From contig OZ244956.1 in NCBI GenBank assembly GCA_965222505.1, positions 2,108,001-2,172,000 on the forward strand: 64,000 nucleotides of DNA, written 5' to 3'. Under the pieces are notes generated by a model. The model made no database searches, was not told the DNA's origin, and saw nothing but the letters and a program-made list of their open reading frames with translations. Origin of the DNA: G965222505 sp965222505. Its GTDB lineage: Bacteria; Bacteroidota; Rhodothermia; Rhodothermales; DATKEJ01. Positions 17,274 through 26,834 of the stretch are shown piece by piece. How positions within the stretch are numbered: the stretch's first letter is position 1; the number at the start of each line of letters is the position of its first letter. The translations under genes were made by a program, and so were the position numbers.

Positions 17274-18110
17274 ATGAACATCTCCTGGACCCAACTCTCT
17301 GAATTCCTCGCCTTGCCGATGGTACGTATCCTCTTGATCCTGCTCTCGGCCTTCATTCTGACGCGCCTCATCAAACGCATCACCCGCCGATGGGTCCGCC
17401 AGGCCGAGGCTATGCCAGCCCATTTGCCGCGCAGGCAGCGCATGATTACATCAGCCCACCTGGTGCTTTCTGTAGGGCATTACACCATCTGGCCCATCGC
17501 ATTCATTATGATTCTGAGCGAGTTTGAGGTCAACGTCGGCCCCCTCCTGGCCTCAGCCGGAATTGCCGGATTGGCCCTGGGCTTTGGGGCACAGACACTG
17601 GTTAAGGATGTGATCAGTGGCCTGTTTCTGCTGTTTGATGATACCATCCGCGTAGGACACCTGATTACCTTTCAGGGCGAGACCGGCATTGTGGAGCACA
17701 TCGGCGTACGGCTCATTCAGATTCGTAAAATCAATGGCGAAGTGGTGATGATTCCAGCAGGTGAACTACGCGTGTTCAGCAACAAGAGCATGGAATATGC
17801 ACGTGCAATGGTGGAAGTCGGCCTGGCGTATGAACAAAACATCGAGGAGGTGCTGCCGGTGATGGAACAGGTGGCGCAAGAATGGATGGCGGCCCACCCG
17901 GACCTCGTACTGGAACCCGAACCGACGATCCAGGGCATCACGCAATTTGGCGACTCTGCCGTCACGGCCCGGATCATGATCAAGGTCCTGCCCGGCACAC
18001 AGTTCGATGCTGAACGGGATATCCGCCGCCGCCTCAAGACCGTCTTCGACCAAGCCGGTATCGAAATCCCCTTCCCCCGGCAAACGCTGTACATCAAACA
18101 AACGGGGTGA
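17274..18110 (+). CDS. Mechanosensitive ion channel, MscS family
   Basis: A 278-residue membrane protein with three N-terminal hydrophobic segments (VRILLILLSAFILTRLI; IWPIAFIMILSEFEVNVGPL; LASAGIAGLALGFGAQTL). The last is the pore-lining TM3 with the Gly/Ala packing pattern of MscS, followed by VKDVISGLFLLFDDTIRVGH and the beta domain (GVRLIQIRKINGEVVMIPAG). It should open under membrane tension to release osmolytes in hypo-osmotic shock. The gene stands alone between a terminator and a convergent ligase gene. Confidence 0.93.
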   Translation: MNISWTQLSEFLALPMVRILLILLSAFILTRLIKRITRRWVRQAEAMPAHLPRRQRMITSAHLVLSVGHYTIWPIAFIMILSEFEVNVGPLLASAGIAGLALGFGAQTLVKDVISGLFLLFDDTIRVGHLITFQGETGIVEHIGVRLIQIRKINGEVVMIPAGELRVFSNKSMEYARAMVEVGLAYEQNIEEVLPVMEQVAQEWMAAHPDLVLEPEPTIQGITQFGDSAVTARIMIKVLPGTQFDAERDIRRRLKTVFDQAGIEIPFPRQTLYIKQTG

Positions 18111-18173
18111 ACACGTTAGAACGCCTCGTGAAGAGATAATCCTCAAAGGCTTAAATACGTCCAGGTACGTAGC

Positions 18174-18194
18174 ATACATCGTACATCACACATC
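18174..18194. repeat. Heptamer array, ACATC word
   Basis: Three consecutive 7-base units (ATACATC, GTACATC, ACACATC) run up to the stop codon of the convergent acyl-CoA ligase gene. It is the smallest of six 7-bp-periodic intergenic arrays in this window. No inverted arm is obvious. Confidence 0.45.
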
Positions 18195-20070
18195 AAACCA
18201 CATCCGCGTAAATCGTATCGATAAGATCGGCGTAGTGCTTGGTGATGATCTTCCGACGGAGTTTGAGGGTGGGCGTCATCATGCCGTTTTCGACGCTGAA
18301 GGGCTCGCTGATGAGGCGGAAGTCGCGGATCTTCTCGTGGGGCGCAGCCTGTTTGCTGTAGCTTCTAAATTCCTTCTTGAACAGGTCCAGGATTTCAGGG
18401 GCTTCCAATAAGGCACTCGGCTTTTCATAGGCCACGCCCTGTTCCTTGGCATGGCTGATGAGCGCATCCATGCTCGGCACCACCAACGCGGAGAGAAACG
18501 CCTGGCCTTCGCCGACTACCATAATTTGATCGATCCACGGCACCGTTGTAAACTTTTCCTCGATGGGGCCGGGGTAAATGTTCTTGCCGCCCTTCGAGAC
18601 CAACATGTGCTTGATACGGTCTGTGATGCGCAGATAGCCGTTTTCAAACCGTCCTACATCGCCTGTGTGGTACCAGCCCGCGTCATCAATGGCACCCTGG
18701 GTGGCCGCGTCGTTGTTCCAGTAGCCTTTCATGATGTTCGGCCCCTTCGCTACAATCTCCCCTTCTTCTGAGGACAAGGTGGACGGGTAATCTTCCCCGG
18801 AGAGTTGAGCCAGAATGGTACCGTCCTTGAGGCTCTGAATCCCGACAACGATGCCCGGAATGATGTACCCCACCGTACCGTACACGGGTGCGCCGTATGG
18901 TGAGACCGACAATACTGGGGACGTTTCCGTCAGGCCATAGCCTTCGAGGATCATGATGCCCGCCGCCTGGAAAAACTCGCCGATGGCTTTCGGGAGCGCT
19001 GCCCCACCGGAGACGGCAAACCGGACATTGCCGCCCAATTTCTCATGTAACTTCGCAAACACCAGGCGATGCGCCAGCTTTTGCTGTACCCGAAGCACCG
19101 GACCCGGCTTGTCCGTTTGGGCCACCTTCCAGCCCGTAGCCACCGCCCAGTTGAAAATTTTCTGTTTCGTCGAGGATCCTTCTTCGACCGACTTGGCGAT
19201 GATGTTGTACACCCGCTCGAACAAACGCGGCACCGAAATCATTACCGTCGGATGAACCTCCGGCAGGTTCTTGCTGACCGCGTCGATGCTTTCGGCATAG
19301 GTAATCCGTGCCCCACAGGCCAGCACGGCGGTGTACCCGGCCGTGCGCTCAAACGAGTGACTGAGGGGCAAAAAGGACAGGTGATGATCGGCCGGACCGA
19401 ACGGTACCATCGTCAGGGCAGACCGGGCGTTGGAACATAGGTTGTCATGCGTCAGCATCACGCCCTTGGGGCTGCCGGTGGTACCGCTGGTGTAAATCAA
19501 AGCGGCAACGTCGTGCGGCTGGACCTGCAAATAGAGGTCCTTGAGTTCGGCTTCGTGGGCGGCCCAGTAGGTACGGCCGGCGGTCATCGCTTCGTCCCAG
19601 TGGATCACATAGCCGGGGTGGGCCTTGCGCATCTCGCTCATCGTCACTACATCCTGAAGGGCCGGACAATCATCAAACACTTCCTCGGCCTTGCGCAACT
19701 GAATGGCCGCCGAGACCACGAACAACTTGGCCCCGGAATCATTCAGGATGTAGGCCACTTCGGAAGCCGGTAGTGAGGTATACAGAGACACATTGATGGC
19801 CCCCAGCATCTGCGTGGCCATGTCCGTGATGGCCCATTCCGGCCGGTTCTCGGACAGGATCGCCACGCGGTCACCCGCCCGAATGCCCCGGCTGTGCAAG
19901 TAACCCGCAAAGGCGTTGACGCGCTCCATGAGCGCATCCCAGGGAATATCGAGCCAGACTTTGGTCTTCTTGTCCTTATAGCTCAGCGCCGGTCGGTTCT
20001 GCCCCTGGTAATGGTCAGCAAGGTTGCGAAAGAGTTGCGGCAGGGTCTCGAAGGGGACGATGGCGGCCAT
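18193..20070 (-). CDS. Long-chain fatty-acid--CoA ligase, AMP-forming
   Basis: A 625-residue ANL-superfamily enzyme from the ATG at 20070 (MAAIVPFETLPQLFRNLADH). The P-loop-like AMP motif is LIYTSGTTGSPKGVMLTHDN, the adenine-binding motif is LEGYGLTETSPVLS, the Asp that binds ribose is in GWYHTGDVGRF, and the hinge/Lys segment is DRIKHMLVSKGGKNIYPG. It activates fatty acids to acyl-CoA through an acyl-adenylate, usually at the membrane. The length and 'SKGGKNI' hinge are typical of FadD15/bacterial LACS. The longer upstream frame runs through a repeat and was rejected as the start. Confidence 0.95.
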   Translation of the reverse strand: MAAIVPFETLPQLFRNLADHYQGQNRPALSYKDKKTKVWLDIPWDALMERVNAFAGYLHSRGIRAGDRVAILSENRPEWAITDMATQMLGAINVSLYTSLPASEVAYILNDSGAKLFVVSAAIQLRKAEEVFDDCPALQDVVTMSEMRKAHPGYVIHWDEAMTAGRTYWAAHEAELKDLYLQVQPHDVAALIYTSGTTGSPKGVMLTHDNLCSNARSALTMVPFGPADHHLSFLPLSHSFERTAGYTAVLACGARITYAESIDAVSKNLPEVHPTVMISVPRLFERVYNIIAKSVEEGSSTKQKIFNWAVATGWKVAQTDKPGPVLRVQQKLAHRLVFAKLHEKLGGNVRFAVSGGAALPKAIGEFFQAAGIMILEGYGLTETSPVLSVSPYGAPVYGTVGYIIPGIVVGIQSLKDGTILAQLSGEDYPSTLSSEEGEIVAKGPNIMKGYWNNDAATQGAIDDAGWYHTGDVGRFENGYLRITDRIKHMLVSKGGKNIYPGPIEEKFTTVPWIDQIMVVGEGQAFLSALVVPSMDALISHAKEQGVAYEKPSALLEAPEILDLFKKEFRSYSKQAAPHEKIRDFRLISEPFSVENGMMTPTLKLRRKIITKHYADLIDTIYADVV

Positions 20071-20074
20071 AGGG

Positions 20075-20224
20075 CTTGGTGATTGATGATTTACTTCGTA
20101 CAGTCGGCTTGCGCCTCGTGTGGTGACTGATGATTGGTGACTGATGATTGGTGATTTACTGCGTGAGTCACTACGCTCGTTTGGGGTGAAAGAAATCACC
20201 AATGCCCAATCACTAATCAATCTA
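20075..20224. repeat. Heptamer array with inverted arms (TGATTGG word)
   Basis: Five contiguous 7-base units run from 20124 to 20158 (TGACTGA TGATTGG TGACTGA, then TGATTGG, TGATTTA). A non-heptameric core with gagtcactacgctcgtttg follows, then a right arm of complementary units at 20194-20221 (AATCACC, AATGCCC, AATCACT, AATCAAT). A partial first module lies at 20081-20120. It occupies nearly all the spacer between pdxH and the acyl-CoA ligase and is closely related to the array at 38704. Confidence 0.8.
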
Positions 20225-20262
20225 CATGCTCCGTCATCTAAAGGCAAACACTGGCCCGCACC

Positions 20263-20907
20263 TTACGGAGCCAACCGTTCAATACGCCAATCGCCGTCTT
20301 CGGCACGTACGTAGCGGATACGATCATGGAGCCGGCTAGGACGGCCTTGCCAGAACTCAATCGCTTCGGGGACCACTTGATAGCCGCCCCAATGGGGTGG
20401 ACGCGGCACATCCTGATCCGTGTAGGTTTTCGTCACATCCGCCAGGCGTTCCTCCAACGTGGACCGGCTTGAGATGACCGCACTCTGTGGCGAGGCCCAG
20501 GCCCCCAACTGACTGCCCCGAGGCCGGCTGCCGAAGTACTGATCGGACGCAGACGCAGGCACCCGTTCCACCCGACCCTCAATGCGCACCTGACGTTGCA
20601 GTGGGATCCACCAGAACAACAGCGCGGCCTGAGGATTGGCCAACATCTCCTCGCCCTTGCGGCTTTCATAGTTGGTGTAAAATACAAAACCACTTTCGCC
20701 CATACCCTTCAGCAACACAACCCGGCCCGAAGGCCGTCCGTCTGCTGAGGCCGTGCATAGGGTCATACCGTTAGGCTCAGGGACTTCGGCGGCCCGTGCT
20801 TCCTCAAACCATTTCTGAAACTGGAGCATCGGGTCCGGATGAACATCCTGTTCCTGCAACCCGTCCAGGGTGTATTCTTTTCGGAGATCTGCGATTGAAG
20901 TAGACAT
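20263..20907 (-). CDS. pdxH: Pyridoxine/pyridoxamine 5'-phosphate oxidase
   Basis: A 214-residue FMN enzyme. The N-terminus MSTSIADLRKEYTLDGLQEQ, the segment GRPSGRVVLLKGM, the FMN-binding NYESRKGEEM (K and S/R contacts) and the C-terminal GRPSRLHDRIRY-WRIERLAP are diagnostic of PdxH. It oxidises PNP and PMP to the cofactor PLP in the cytoplasm. The full family length is present and the C-terminal LAP is conserved. It is flanked by two heptamer-repeat spacers, so it appears to be transcribed alone. Confidence 0.96.
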   Translation of the reverse strand: MSTSIADLRKEYTLDGLQEQDVHPDPMLQFQKWFEEARAAEVPEPNGMTLCTASADGRPSGRVVLLKGMGESGFVFYTNYESRKGEEMLANPQAALLFWWIPLQRQVRIEGRVERVPASASDQYFGSRPRGSQLGAWASPQSAVISSRSTLEERLADVTKTYTDQDVPRPPHWGGYQVVPEAIEFWQGRPSRLHDRIRYVRAEDGDWRIERLAP

Positions 20908-20947
20908 GATCAGGGCCTTTAGTCGTTAATAAATGAGACATCGGAAA

Positions 20948-21070
20948 CGTGCTGCGTGTTGCGTGATTTCGATCCCTGGCGTGCTGCCGCATACGCGGTT
21001 GAAAGGCGTGTTTCCATGGTTTACAACGTCAAAAACCAAGTCCACGCAACACGCAGCACGCAACACGTTA
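20948..21070. repeat. Heptamer array with perfect 18-bp inverted arms (CGTGTTG word)
   Basis: The left arm at 20948-20968 is CGTGCTG, CGTGTTG, CGTGATT. The right arm at 21043-21070 is CACGCAA, CACGCAG, CACGCAA, CACGTTA. The 18 bases at 20948-20965 are the exact reverse complement of 21043-21060. The 77-base centre has no recognised motif. It lies in the 369-base divergent spacer between pdxH and the secreted protein gene; apart from a possible promoter I see nothing else there. Confidence 0.8.
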
Positions 21071-21276
21071 AGAACGCCCCAAACCGGGTTTCTGTTGCGA
21101 GCCGCACATCCCATGTTGCGAGCAACGGCAGGCCGTGTTGTACAATGGTAACCCACACCCTACTTTTACCGTATCCTTCATCTTTCAAGCTCATTCATTG
21201 CCACCTTTACGTTTTCTTCCTGCGTCTTCCTGAGACCACTTTGAAGGAGTTCACCGGATTAATCCCAACGTCTATC

Positions 21277-23697
21277 ATGCGATTTTCCTGCGCTATTCTT
21301 GCCCTCCTTGTACTGATTAGCTTCGGCTCAACACCAGCTGCTGCCCAAACCTTCCGTGCCCCAACACCGGACCCCACTACGCTTACCGGTTTTGGACGTG
21401 CCGTAGCGGTAAGCAACAACGCGGTTTTCATTGGAGAGCCACAAACGGCCCGTTTCCCGGGAGAGCCACATAACGCCCCCGGCACCGTCTTCGTCTATAC
21501 CGCAGGCGCCGACGGGACTTGGACCGAATCCACCCGACTGACGGCCTCGGACACCCAACTCGACGACCAATTCGGGGAAACCCTCGCCACCGACGGCACC
21601 ACGCTCGTGGTGGGGGCCACACAAAAAAATGACGGCAAAGGGGCCGCCTATGTGTTCGTACGGGATAAGTTCAGCGGAATGTGGCAACAAACCGCCCGCC
21701 TCGTCGCGGACGACGGAACCGAGGGAGATCAATTCGGCACCAGCGTATCCGTAAACGGGGATGCCATCCTCGTTGGCGCAAGCCACCAGGCCGAGGAAAC
21801 CGGCGCGAGCTATGTGTTCCAGCGCGGCGCCGACGGCGCCTGGATGCAAACAGCGAAACTCCTGAGCAACGATGCCGAAACCGGAGATCGGTTCGGGTCC
21901 AGCGTCGCCATCGAAGGCAACCATGCCCTCATCGGGGCCAACCGGCACAACCAACGCGCAGGCGCTGTCTATGCCTTCCGCCTTGAAAAGGATACCTGGA
22001 AACAAGCCCAAAAAATGGAGGCAGACTCCACCTCGCCCGGCAGTTTCGGGACGCGGCTCCGCATCCAGGGCAATGAAGCCCTCGTCACGGCCCTCTCGCA
22101 ACAATTTAACGGTGCAGTGTACGTCTACCGCGAAGAAGGCGGCACCTGGACCTCTGCCGGTACCCTCAACCGGGCAGAAGCCGTCGGGCACAGTGGCTTC
22201 GGACTTGGCTTGGCGTTTAACGGCGATGAGATCTGGGTCGGCGCGGCAGGCCTCAACGGACAATCTGGCATGGTCTATCTCTTCCAACGCGCCGAAGACA
22301 ATACCTGGGCGGAAAGCGCCCAACTATCGCCGCCTGACGGGCGCACCGGCGGCCTGTTCGGCGCTGCTGTTGATGCACGAGGAGATGTAGGGGCCGTAGG
22401 GGCCTTTGCCGCTGACTATCAGGCCGGCATCGCCGCCATCTATAACCGGACCGCCGATGGCTGGACGACAAGCGGTGCCCAGGCCAGCGAAGTGCGTGCC
22501 TTTGAAGCCATGACGGGCGATCTGGTCCCCTGCGAAGAAGGCAAGGCCGGGGCCTTTGAATGCGACGGTATAGATGTCGTATCCTACATCCCCATTGAAA
22601 TGATGGGTGGCAAGCGTGGCGTGCAGGTCAACGATGTCTGGGGTTGGACCGACCCTGAAACCGGAGCCGAATATGCGCTCGTAGGCCGCATGGACGGCAG
22701 TTCCTTTATCAATATCACCGATCCCTACCAGCCGGTGTACATCGGCGACCTCCCCAAAACCGAAGGCTCACCGGGTGCAATATGGCGGGACATCAAGGTC
22801 TACAATGACCACGCCTTCATCGTCGCCGACGGCTCCCAGGCCCACGGCATGCAGGTGTTTGACCTCCGCCAACTCCGCAACGTGAAGCCGGAAGACATGC
22901 CGGCTACGTTTGAAGTCACGGCCCACTATGACAAGATCCATAGTGCCCATAACATTGTCATCAATGAAGACACCGGTTTTGCATACACCGTCGGCAACAG
23001 CTCCGGCGGCGAAACCTGCGGCGGTGCCTTCCACATGATTAACATCCAGGACCCCAACAACCCGACCTTCGCAGGTTGCTACGCCGACCCCGGAACCGGT
23101 TTTTCCCAGACCGGCTACACCCACGATGCCCAGTGCGTCACCTATAACGGGCCAGACGCGGACTACCAGGGCAAGGAAATCTGCTTCGGCGCTAGTGAAA
23201 CCGCTATCGGCATTTCTGATGTGACCGATAAAGAAAATCCGGTGTCAATCTCCACCGGTGCCCATCCCAATGTGGGCTATACCCACCAGGGTTGGCTCAC
23301 GGAAGACCAACGCTTCTTCTATGTCAATGACGAACTGGATGAACTCGGTGGCAACGTGACCAACACCCGTACACTCATCTGGGACGTGGAGGACCTGGAT
23401 GATCCCCAACTGGCCAGCGAGTTTCTGCTGGAAACCGAATCCAGCGACCATAACCTCTACGTCAAGGGCCGGTACATGTACCAAGCGAACTACCTCAGCG
23501 GCCTCCGCATCTTCGACATCGCCAATGAGGTCGAACCCGTCGAGGTGGCCTACTTCGATACCGTCCCCTACGGCCACAACGGTGCGGGCTTTGCCGGGGC
23601 CTTCAGCGTCTACCCCTACTTCAAAAGCGGCGTCCTGGTGGTGACCAGCATGAGCGAAGGGATGTTTATCCTGAAACAGAAAGAAGTGGGGCTGTAG
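21277..23697 (+). CDS. Secreted FG-GAP / choice-of-anchor B protein
   Basis: An 806-residue protein from the ATG at 21277, whose signal peptide is MRFSCAILALLVLISFGSTP with cleavage after AAAQ. Residues about 25-390 hold roughly seven FG-GAP-like propeller blades (LDDQFGETLATDGTTLVVGA; EGDQFGTSVSVNGDAILVGA). Residues about 420-800 match the choice-of-anchor B family (GVQVNDVWGWTDPETGAEYA; LPKTEGSPGAIWRDIKVYND; HNLYVKGRYMYQANYLSGLR), a predicted LVIVD-type propeller. There is no clear T9SS sorting domain; it ends SMSEGMFILKQKEVGL. Choice-of-anchor proteins are surface or extracellular and their ligand is unknown. Upstream in-frame extension would cross the heptamer array and was rejected. Confidence 0.87.
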   Translation: MRFSCAILALLVLISFGSTPAAAQTFRAPTPDPTTLTGFGRAVAVSNNAVFIGEPQTARFPGEPHNAPGTVFVYTAGADGTWTESTRLTASDTQLDDQFGETLATDGTTLVVGATQKNDGKGAAYVFVRDKFSGMWQQTARLVADDGTEGDQFGTSVSVNGDAILVGASHQAEETGASYVFQRGADGAWMQTAKLLSNDAETGDRFGSSVAIEGNHALIGANRHNQRAGAVYAFRLEKDTWKQAQKMEADSTSPGSFGTRLRIQGNEALVTALSQQFNGAVYVYREEGGTWTSAGTLNRAEAVGHSGFGLGLAFNGDEIWVGAAGLNGQSGMVYLFQRAEDNTWAESAQLSPPDGRTGGLFGAAVDARGDVGAVGAFAADYQAGIAAIYNRTADGWTTSGAQASEVRAFEAMTGDLVPCEEGKAGAFECDGIDVVSYIPIEMMGGKRGVQVNDVWGWTDPETGAEYALVGRMDGSSFINITDPYQPVYIGDLPKTEGSPGAIWRDIKVYNDHAFIVADGSQAHGMQVFDLRQLRNVKPEDMPATFEVTAHYDKIHSAHNIVINEDTGFAYTVGNSSGGETCGGAFHMINIQDPNNPTFAGCYADPGTGFSQTGYTHDAQCVTYNGPDADYQGKEICFGASETAIGISDVTDKENPVSISTGAHPNVGYTHQGWLTEDQRFFYVNDELDELGGNVTNTRTLIWDVEDLDDPQLASEFLLETESSDHNLYVKGRYMYQANYLSGLRIFDIANEVEPVEVAYFDTVPYGHNGAGFAGAFSVYPYFKSGVLVVTSMSEGMFILKQKEVGL

Positions 23698-23705
23698 GGG
23701 GGTTT

Positions 23706-23743
23706 AATTGGTGATTGGTGCTTTAAGGCATCAATCACCAATT
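23706..23743. repeat. Heptamer hairpin between convergent genes (ATTGGTG word)
   Basis: Two ATTGGTG units (23707-23720) and inverted CAATCAC/CAATT units form arms aattggtgattg / caatcaccaatt (23706-23717 and 23732-23743), with a 14-base loop. It fills the 48-base gap between two convergent stop codons, so it could double as a bidirectional terminator. Confidence 0.7.
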
Positions 23744-23745
23744 AA

Positions 23746-26700
23746 TTACACCATGGCTGTCCGGGCCGTGAACGCTTGATACAACACGGGCACCAGAATC
23801 AGGGTGAGGAACGTTGAGGCCAGCAATCCCCCGATAACAGCCCAACCAAATGGGGACCACAGGGTACTTCCACTCAGCGTAAGCGGGAGCAGACCCCCGA
23901 TGGTGGTGGCCGTGGTCAGGAGGATCGGGGTGAACCGGGCGGCGCTGGCCTGGCGTAACGCTTCACCGGCTGAGACCCCATCGCGCCGGAGTTGGTTGGC
24001 ATAGTCAATCAGAATGATGGCGTTGTTGATGACGATGCCCACCAGACTCGTCAGGCCCACACCGGCAGTAAAAGAGAAGGTAAAGCCGGTCAGGAAGAGG
24101 GCAACGACTGCGCCGATGACAGCCAGCGGAATGGCGGCAAACACCACCAATGGCTGACTGAACGAGCGGAACTGCAACACCAGCACCCCGAAGATGCCGA
24201 ACAGTGCAATCAGAAGCGCCTGCAACAATCCCCCGAAGGATTCCTGTGTCTGTTCGAGTTCCCCGCCAACACTATAGCGATACCCCACGGGCCAGTCATA
24301 GGTCTCCAGTTGATCGACGATTTCGCCGGTAACGTTGGTGGTGTTAAACCCTTCTTCCACATCGGCACTGATCGTGACGCTGCGTTCCAGGTTGTAATGG
24401 TTGATCTTGGAGAGACCCGCCTTGAATGCTAGTGTAGCGACTTGTTTCAGCGGAATCGTGGCTCCGGTCACGGAGGCCACCTGAACCCGGTCGAGATCGG
24501 AGAGTTTGGGATCGCCGTCGGTGGGAATGCGAACCACCACATCAAAGGCATCGCCGCTTCGGGTCCTGAAGGTCGAGACCGGCAAACCGGTCACACCGGC
24601 CCGCACCGTGCGGTCGATGTCCACCAACGGCACACCCAGCAGACCGGCTTTTGCGCGGTTTACATCCACCAGCAGGTTCGTCCGCGCTTCGGCTAAGGGA
24701 TTGTCGATGTCTCGCGTACCTGTTACTCCTCGGATCATGGCTTCCACGGCACCCGCATGGTGCTCCAGTTCAGCCAGTTCTTCGCCGATGACGCGGATCT
24801 CAATCGGGGCACCCACACCAGGACCTTGCGACAACTCTTCCACCTTCAGGTTGGCCCCAGGATAATCGGCAAACCGATCCCGCAGTCGCCGTACCAGACC
24901 CTCTCGCATCAAACGGTCATATTCCCTAACCTCCACCAACACTTGGCCGTAGGAACTCTTTTCCGTATTGGAGACCTTGTTGTAGTACATCCGTGGATTG
25001 GCCCGGCCGATGTTAGTCGCATACAGCCGTACATCCTCCTCCTCGGTCAGCACTGATTCGATGTAGCGCCCCACCCGGTCCGTCTCAGCCAAACTCGCCC
25101 CCTCGGGCAACTCCATGTCGATCAAAAACTGCGTCTTCTCCGCCTTCGGAAACAGGCTGAACCCGACGTAGGGAAAAAGTGCCAGACTCCCGACCAACAG
25201 CACCGTAGACACCACCACCGTCAGTACCGGACGGCGCAGTGCCGTGTCCAGCGAACGCCGATAATACCGATCAATCGTCCGGTCCAGTTGGCGCTGTACC
25301 CAGGTTTGTTTCACATTCCCGTTCCTGAGCAACTTGCTGGAGAGATAGGGGGTCAGGATCAGGGCGATCAACAAGGAGGCCATCAACGCGGCAATTACCG
25401 AAATCGGCATGCTGCGGATGAAAGAGCCCGTGCCTCCCCCCAGGAAAACCATCGGCAAAAAGGCCAGCACAGTGGTGATGGTCGAACTGGCAATGGCCCA
25501 TCCCACCTGTTGCGTACCCTTGATGGCTGCTGTGCGTCCGTCCATACCAGCCTTTCGGAAACGGTGGATATTTTCGACGACCACGATGGCGTTGTCTACC
25601 AACAACCCGAGGGCAATCATCAACCCGACGATGGACATCTGCTGAAGGGCAAATCCGCCAAAGTCAATCAGGGCAATGGCGGCCAGGAGCGAGACGGGGA
25701 TGGCCGTCATCACAATGCCTGCCGCCCGAATGCCCAGGGCCAACAAACTGATCAGCCCCACCAGCAACAACCCTTGCAGCAGGTTGCCGAAAAAGACGCC
25801 GAGCCGGTTGTTCACACTCTCCGTCTGGTCAAAGGCATAGGCCAATTGGATGGTGCCCGGCAACCGGGCTTCATAGTCCTGAATCCGGCGCTTGAGGCGG
25901 TCGGCCACTTCGAGGATGTTGGTGCCTTCCTGTTGGACGACGGTCACAAACACGGCCCGTTCACCGTTGAGCCGGGCATGGTAGTTCAACTCGGCATAAT
26001 CGGGGGTCACTTCGGCCACATCCTTGAGGTACACCACACGCCCATTCCGACCGGATACGATGGTGTTGCGGATGTCGTCCAGGCTTTCGTAGTTGCCGGT
26101 AGTCTGCACGCTGTAGCGCCGGGTGCCAATGTTCAGGTTACCCGCCGGAATGTTGGCATTGGTGGCCTGTACGGCCCCGATGATCTGCGCCAGGGAGACC
26201 TGCCGGTAGGCCATCTTGTCCAGATCGACGGCCACGCTCACTTCCGGTTCGGGATACGCCCAGGTCTCGACGCGCAACACGCCGGGGTCACGTTCGAGGG
26301 CTTTTTTGAGGTCCAGCGCCTCATCCCGCAAATCCCGATAAGGGGCTGTTTCCGAAACCAGCGCCAATTGCAGGATGCTCACCCCCTGTGGCGAGAATTT
26401 CCGGACCACCGGAGCCAGAATTTCTTCCGGCAATTCACTCCGCACCGCCGTGAGCGTCTCCAGGAGTTCATCGTGCTTTTCCTCGGAATCGCTGCTGGCC
26501 AGGAATTCGACGACGACAACGGTGAACCCTTCTTCAATGGTGGTCTCGATGGTCTTGATGTCTTCAATGCCGTTGAAGGCTCCTTCCAGCGGGTCCACGA
26601 TGAGTTGTTCGATATCCGCCGGGGATGCACCGGGATACACCACGAAGACGCTGAACGCCGGAAAGGTGAATTGCGGATCTTCGGAGCGCGGCATCCGGAG

Positions 26701-26787
26701 GAGGGACATCACGCCGAGCGCAATGATGAGCAGCACCATGACCAACGTGAACTGGTAATTCTCAATGGCAATTCGAGGCAGACGCAT
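23746..26787 (-). CDS. RND efflux permease, AcrB/HAE-like
   Basis: A 1013-residue inner-membrane transporter. The N-terminal TM (FTLVMVLLIIALGVMSLL) is followed by a porter domain (DPQFTFPAFSVFVVYPGASP), the central TM block with GLLVDNAIVVVENIHRFRKA, a second porter domain, and a C-terminal TM block with VGIVINNAIILIDYANQLR. The proton-relay segment has one Asp (VDN) where AcrB has two (VDD), and NN where AcrB has KN. This is common in the non-AcrB Bacteroidetes RND subgroup. It exports drugs or other small molecules with the adaptor and TolC proteins encoded just upstream on the same strand. Under likely TetR control. Confidence 0.93.
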   Translation of the reverse strand: MRLPRIAIENYQFTLVMVLLIIALGVMSLLRMPRSEDPQFTFPAFSVFVVYPGASPADIEQLIVDPLEGAFNGIEDIKTIETTIEEGFTVVVVEFLASSDSEEKHDELLETLTAVRSELPEEILAPVVRKFSPQGVSILQLALVSETAPYRDLRDEALDLKKALERDPGVLRVETWAYPEPEVSVAVDLDKMAYRQVSLAQIIGAVQATNANIPAGNLNIGTRRYSVQTTGNYESLDDIRNTIVSGRNGRVVYLKDVAEVTPDYAELNYHARLNGERAVFVTVVQQEGTNILEVADRLKRRIQDYEARLPGTIQLAYAFDQTESVNNRLGVFFGNLLQGLLLVGLISLLALGIRAAGIVMTAIPVSLLAAIALIDFGGFALQQMSIVGLMIALGLLVDNAIVVVENIHRFRKAGMDGRTAAIKGTQQVGWAIASSTITTVLAFLPMVFLGGGTGSFIRSMPISVIAALMASLLIALILTPYLSSKLLRNGNVKQTWVQRQLDRTIDRYYRRSLDTALRRPVLTVVVSTVLLVGSLALFPYVGFSLFPKAEKTQFLIDMELPEGASLAETDRVGRYIESVLTEEEDVRLYATNIGRANPRMYYNKVSNTEKSSYGQVLVEVREYDRLMREGLVRRLRDRFADYPGANLKVEELSQGPGVGAPIEIRVIGEELAELEHHAGAVEAMIRGVTGTRDIDNPLAEARTNLLVDVNRAKAGLLGVPLVDIDRTVRAGVTGLPVSTFRTRSGDAFDVVVRIPTDGDPKLSDLDRVQVASVTGATIPLKQVATLAFKAGLSKINHYNLERSVTISADVEEGFNTTNVTGEIVDQLETYDWPVGYRYSVGGELEQTQESFGGLLQALLIALFGIFGVLVLQFRSFSQPLVVFAAIPLAVIGAVVALFLTGFTFSFTAGVGLTSLVGIVINNAIILIDYANQLRRDGVSAGEALRQASAARFTPILLTTATTIGGLLPLTLSGSTLWSPFGWAVIGGLLASTFLTLILVPVLYQAFTARTAMV

Positions 26788-26834
26788 GGCAATAAGGCGT
26801 TGTTATTTCAATTCAGCGAAAAGCCCTGTATCGT

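Noticed and set aside
21328..22323. 331-residue minus-strand frame
   Set aside because: Antisense shadow of the FG-GAP part of the choice-of-anchor-B protein.
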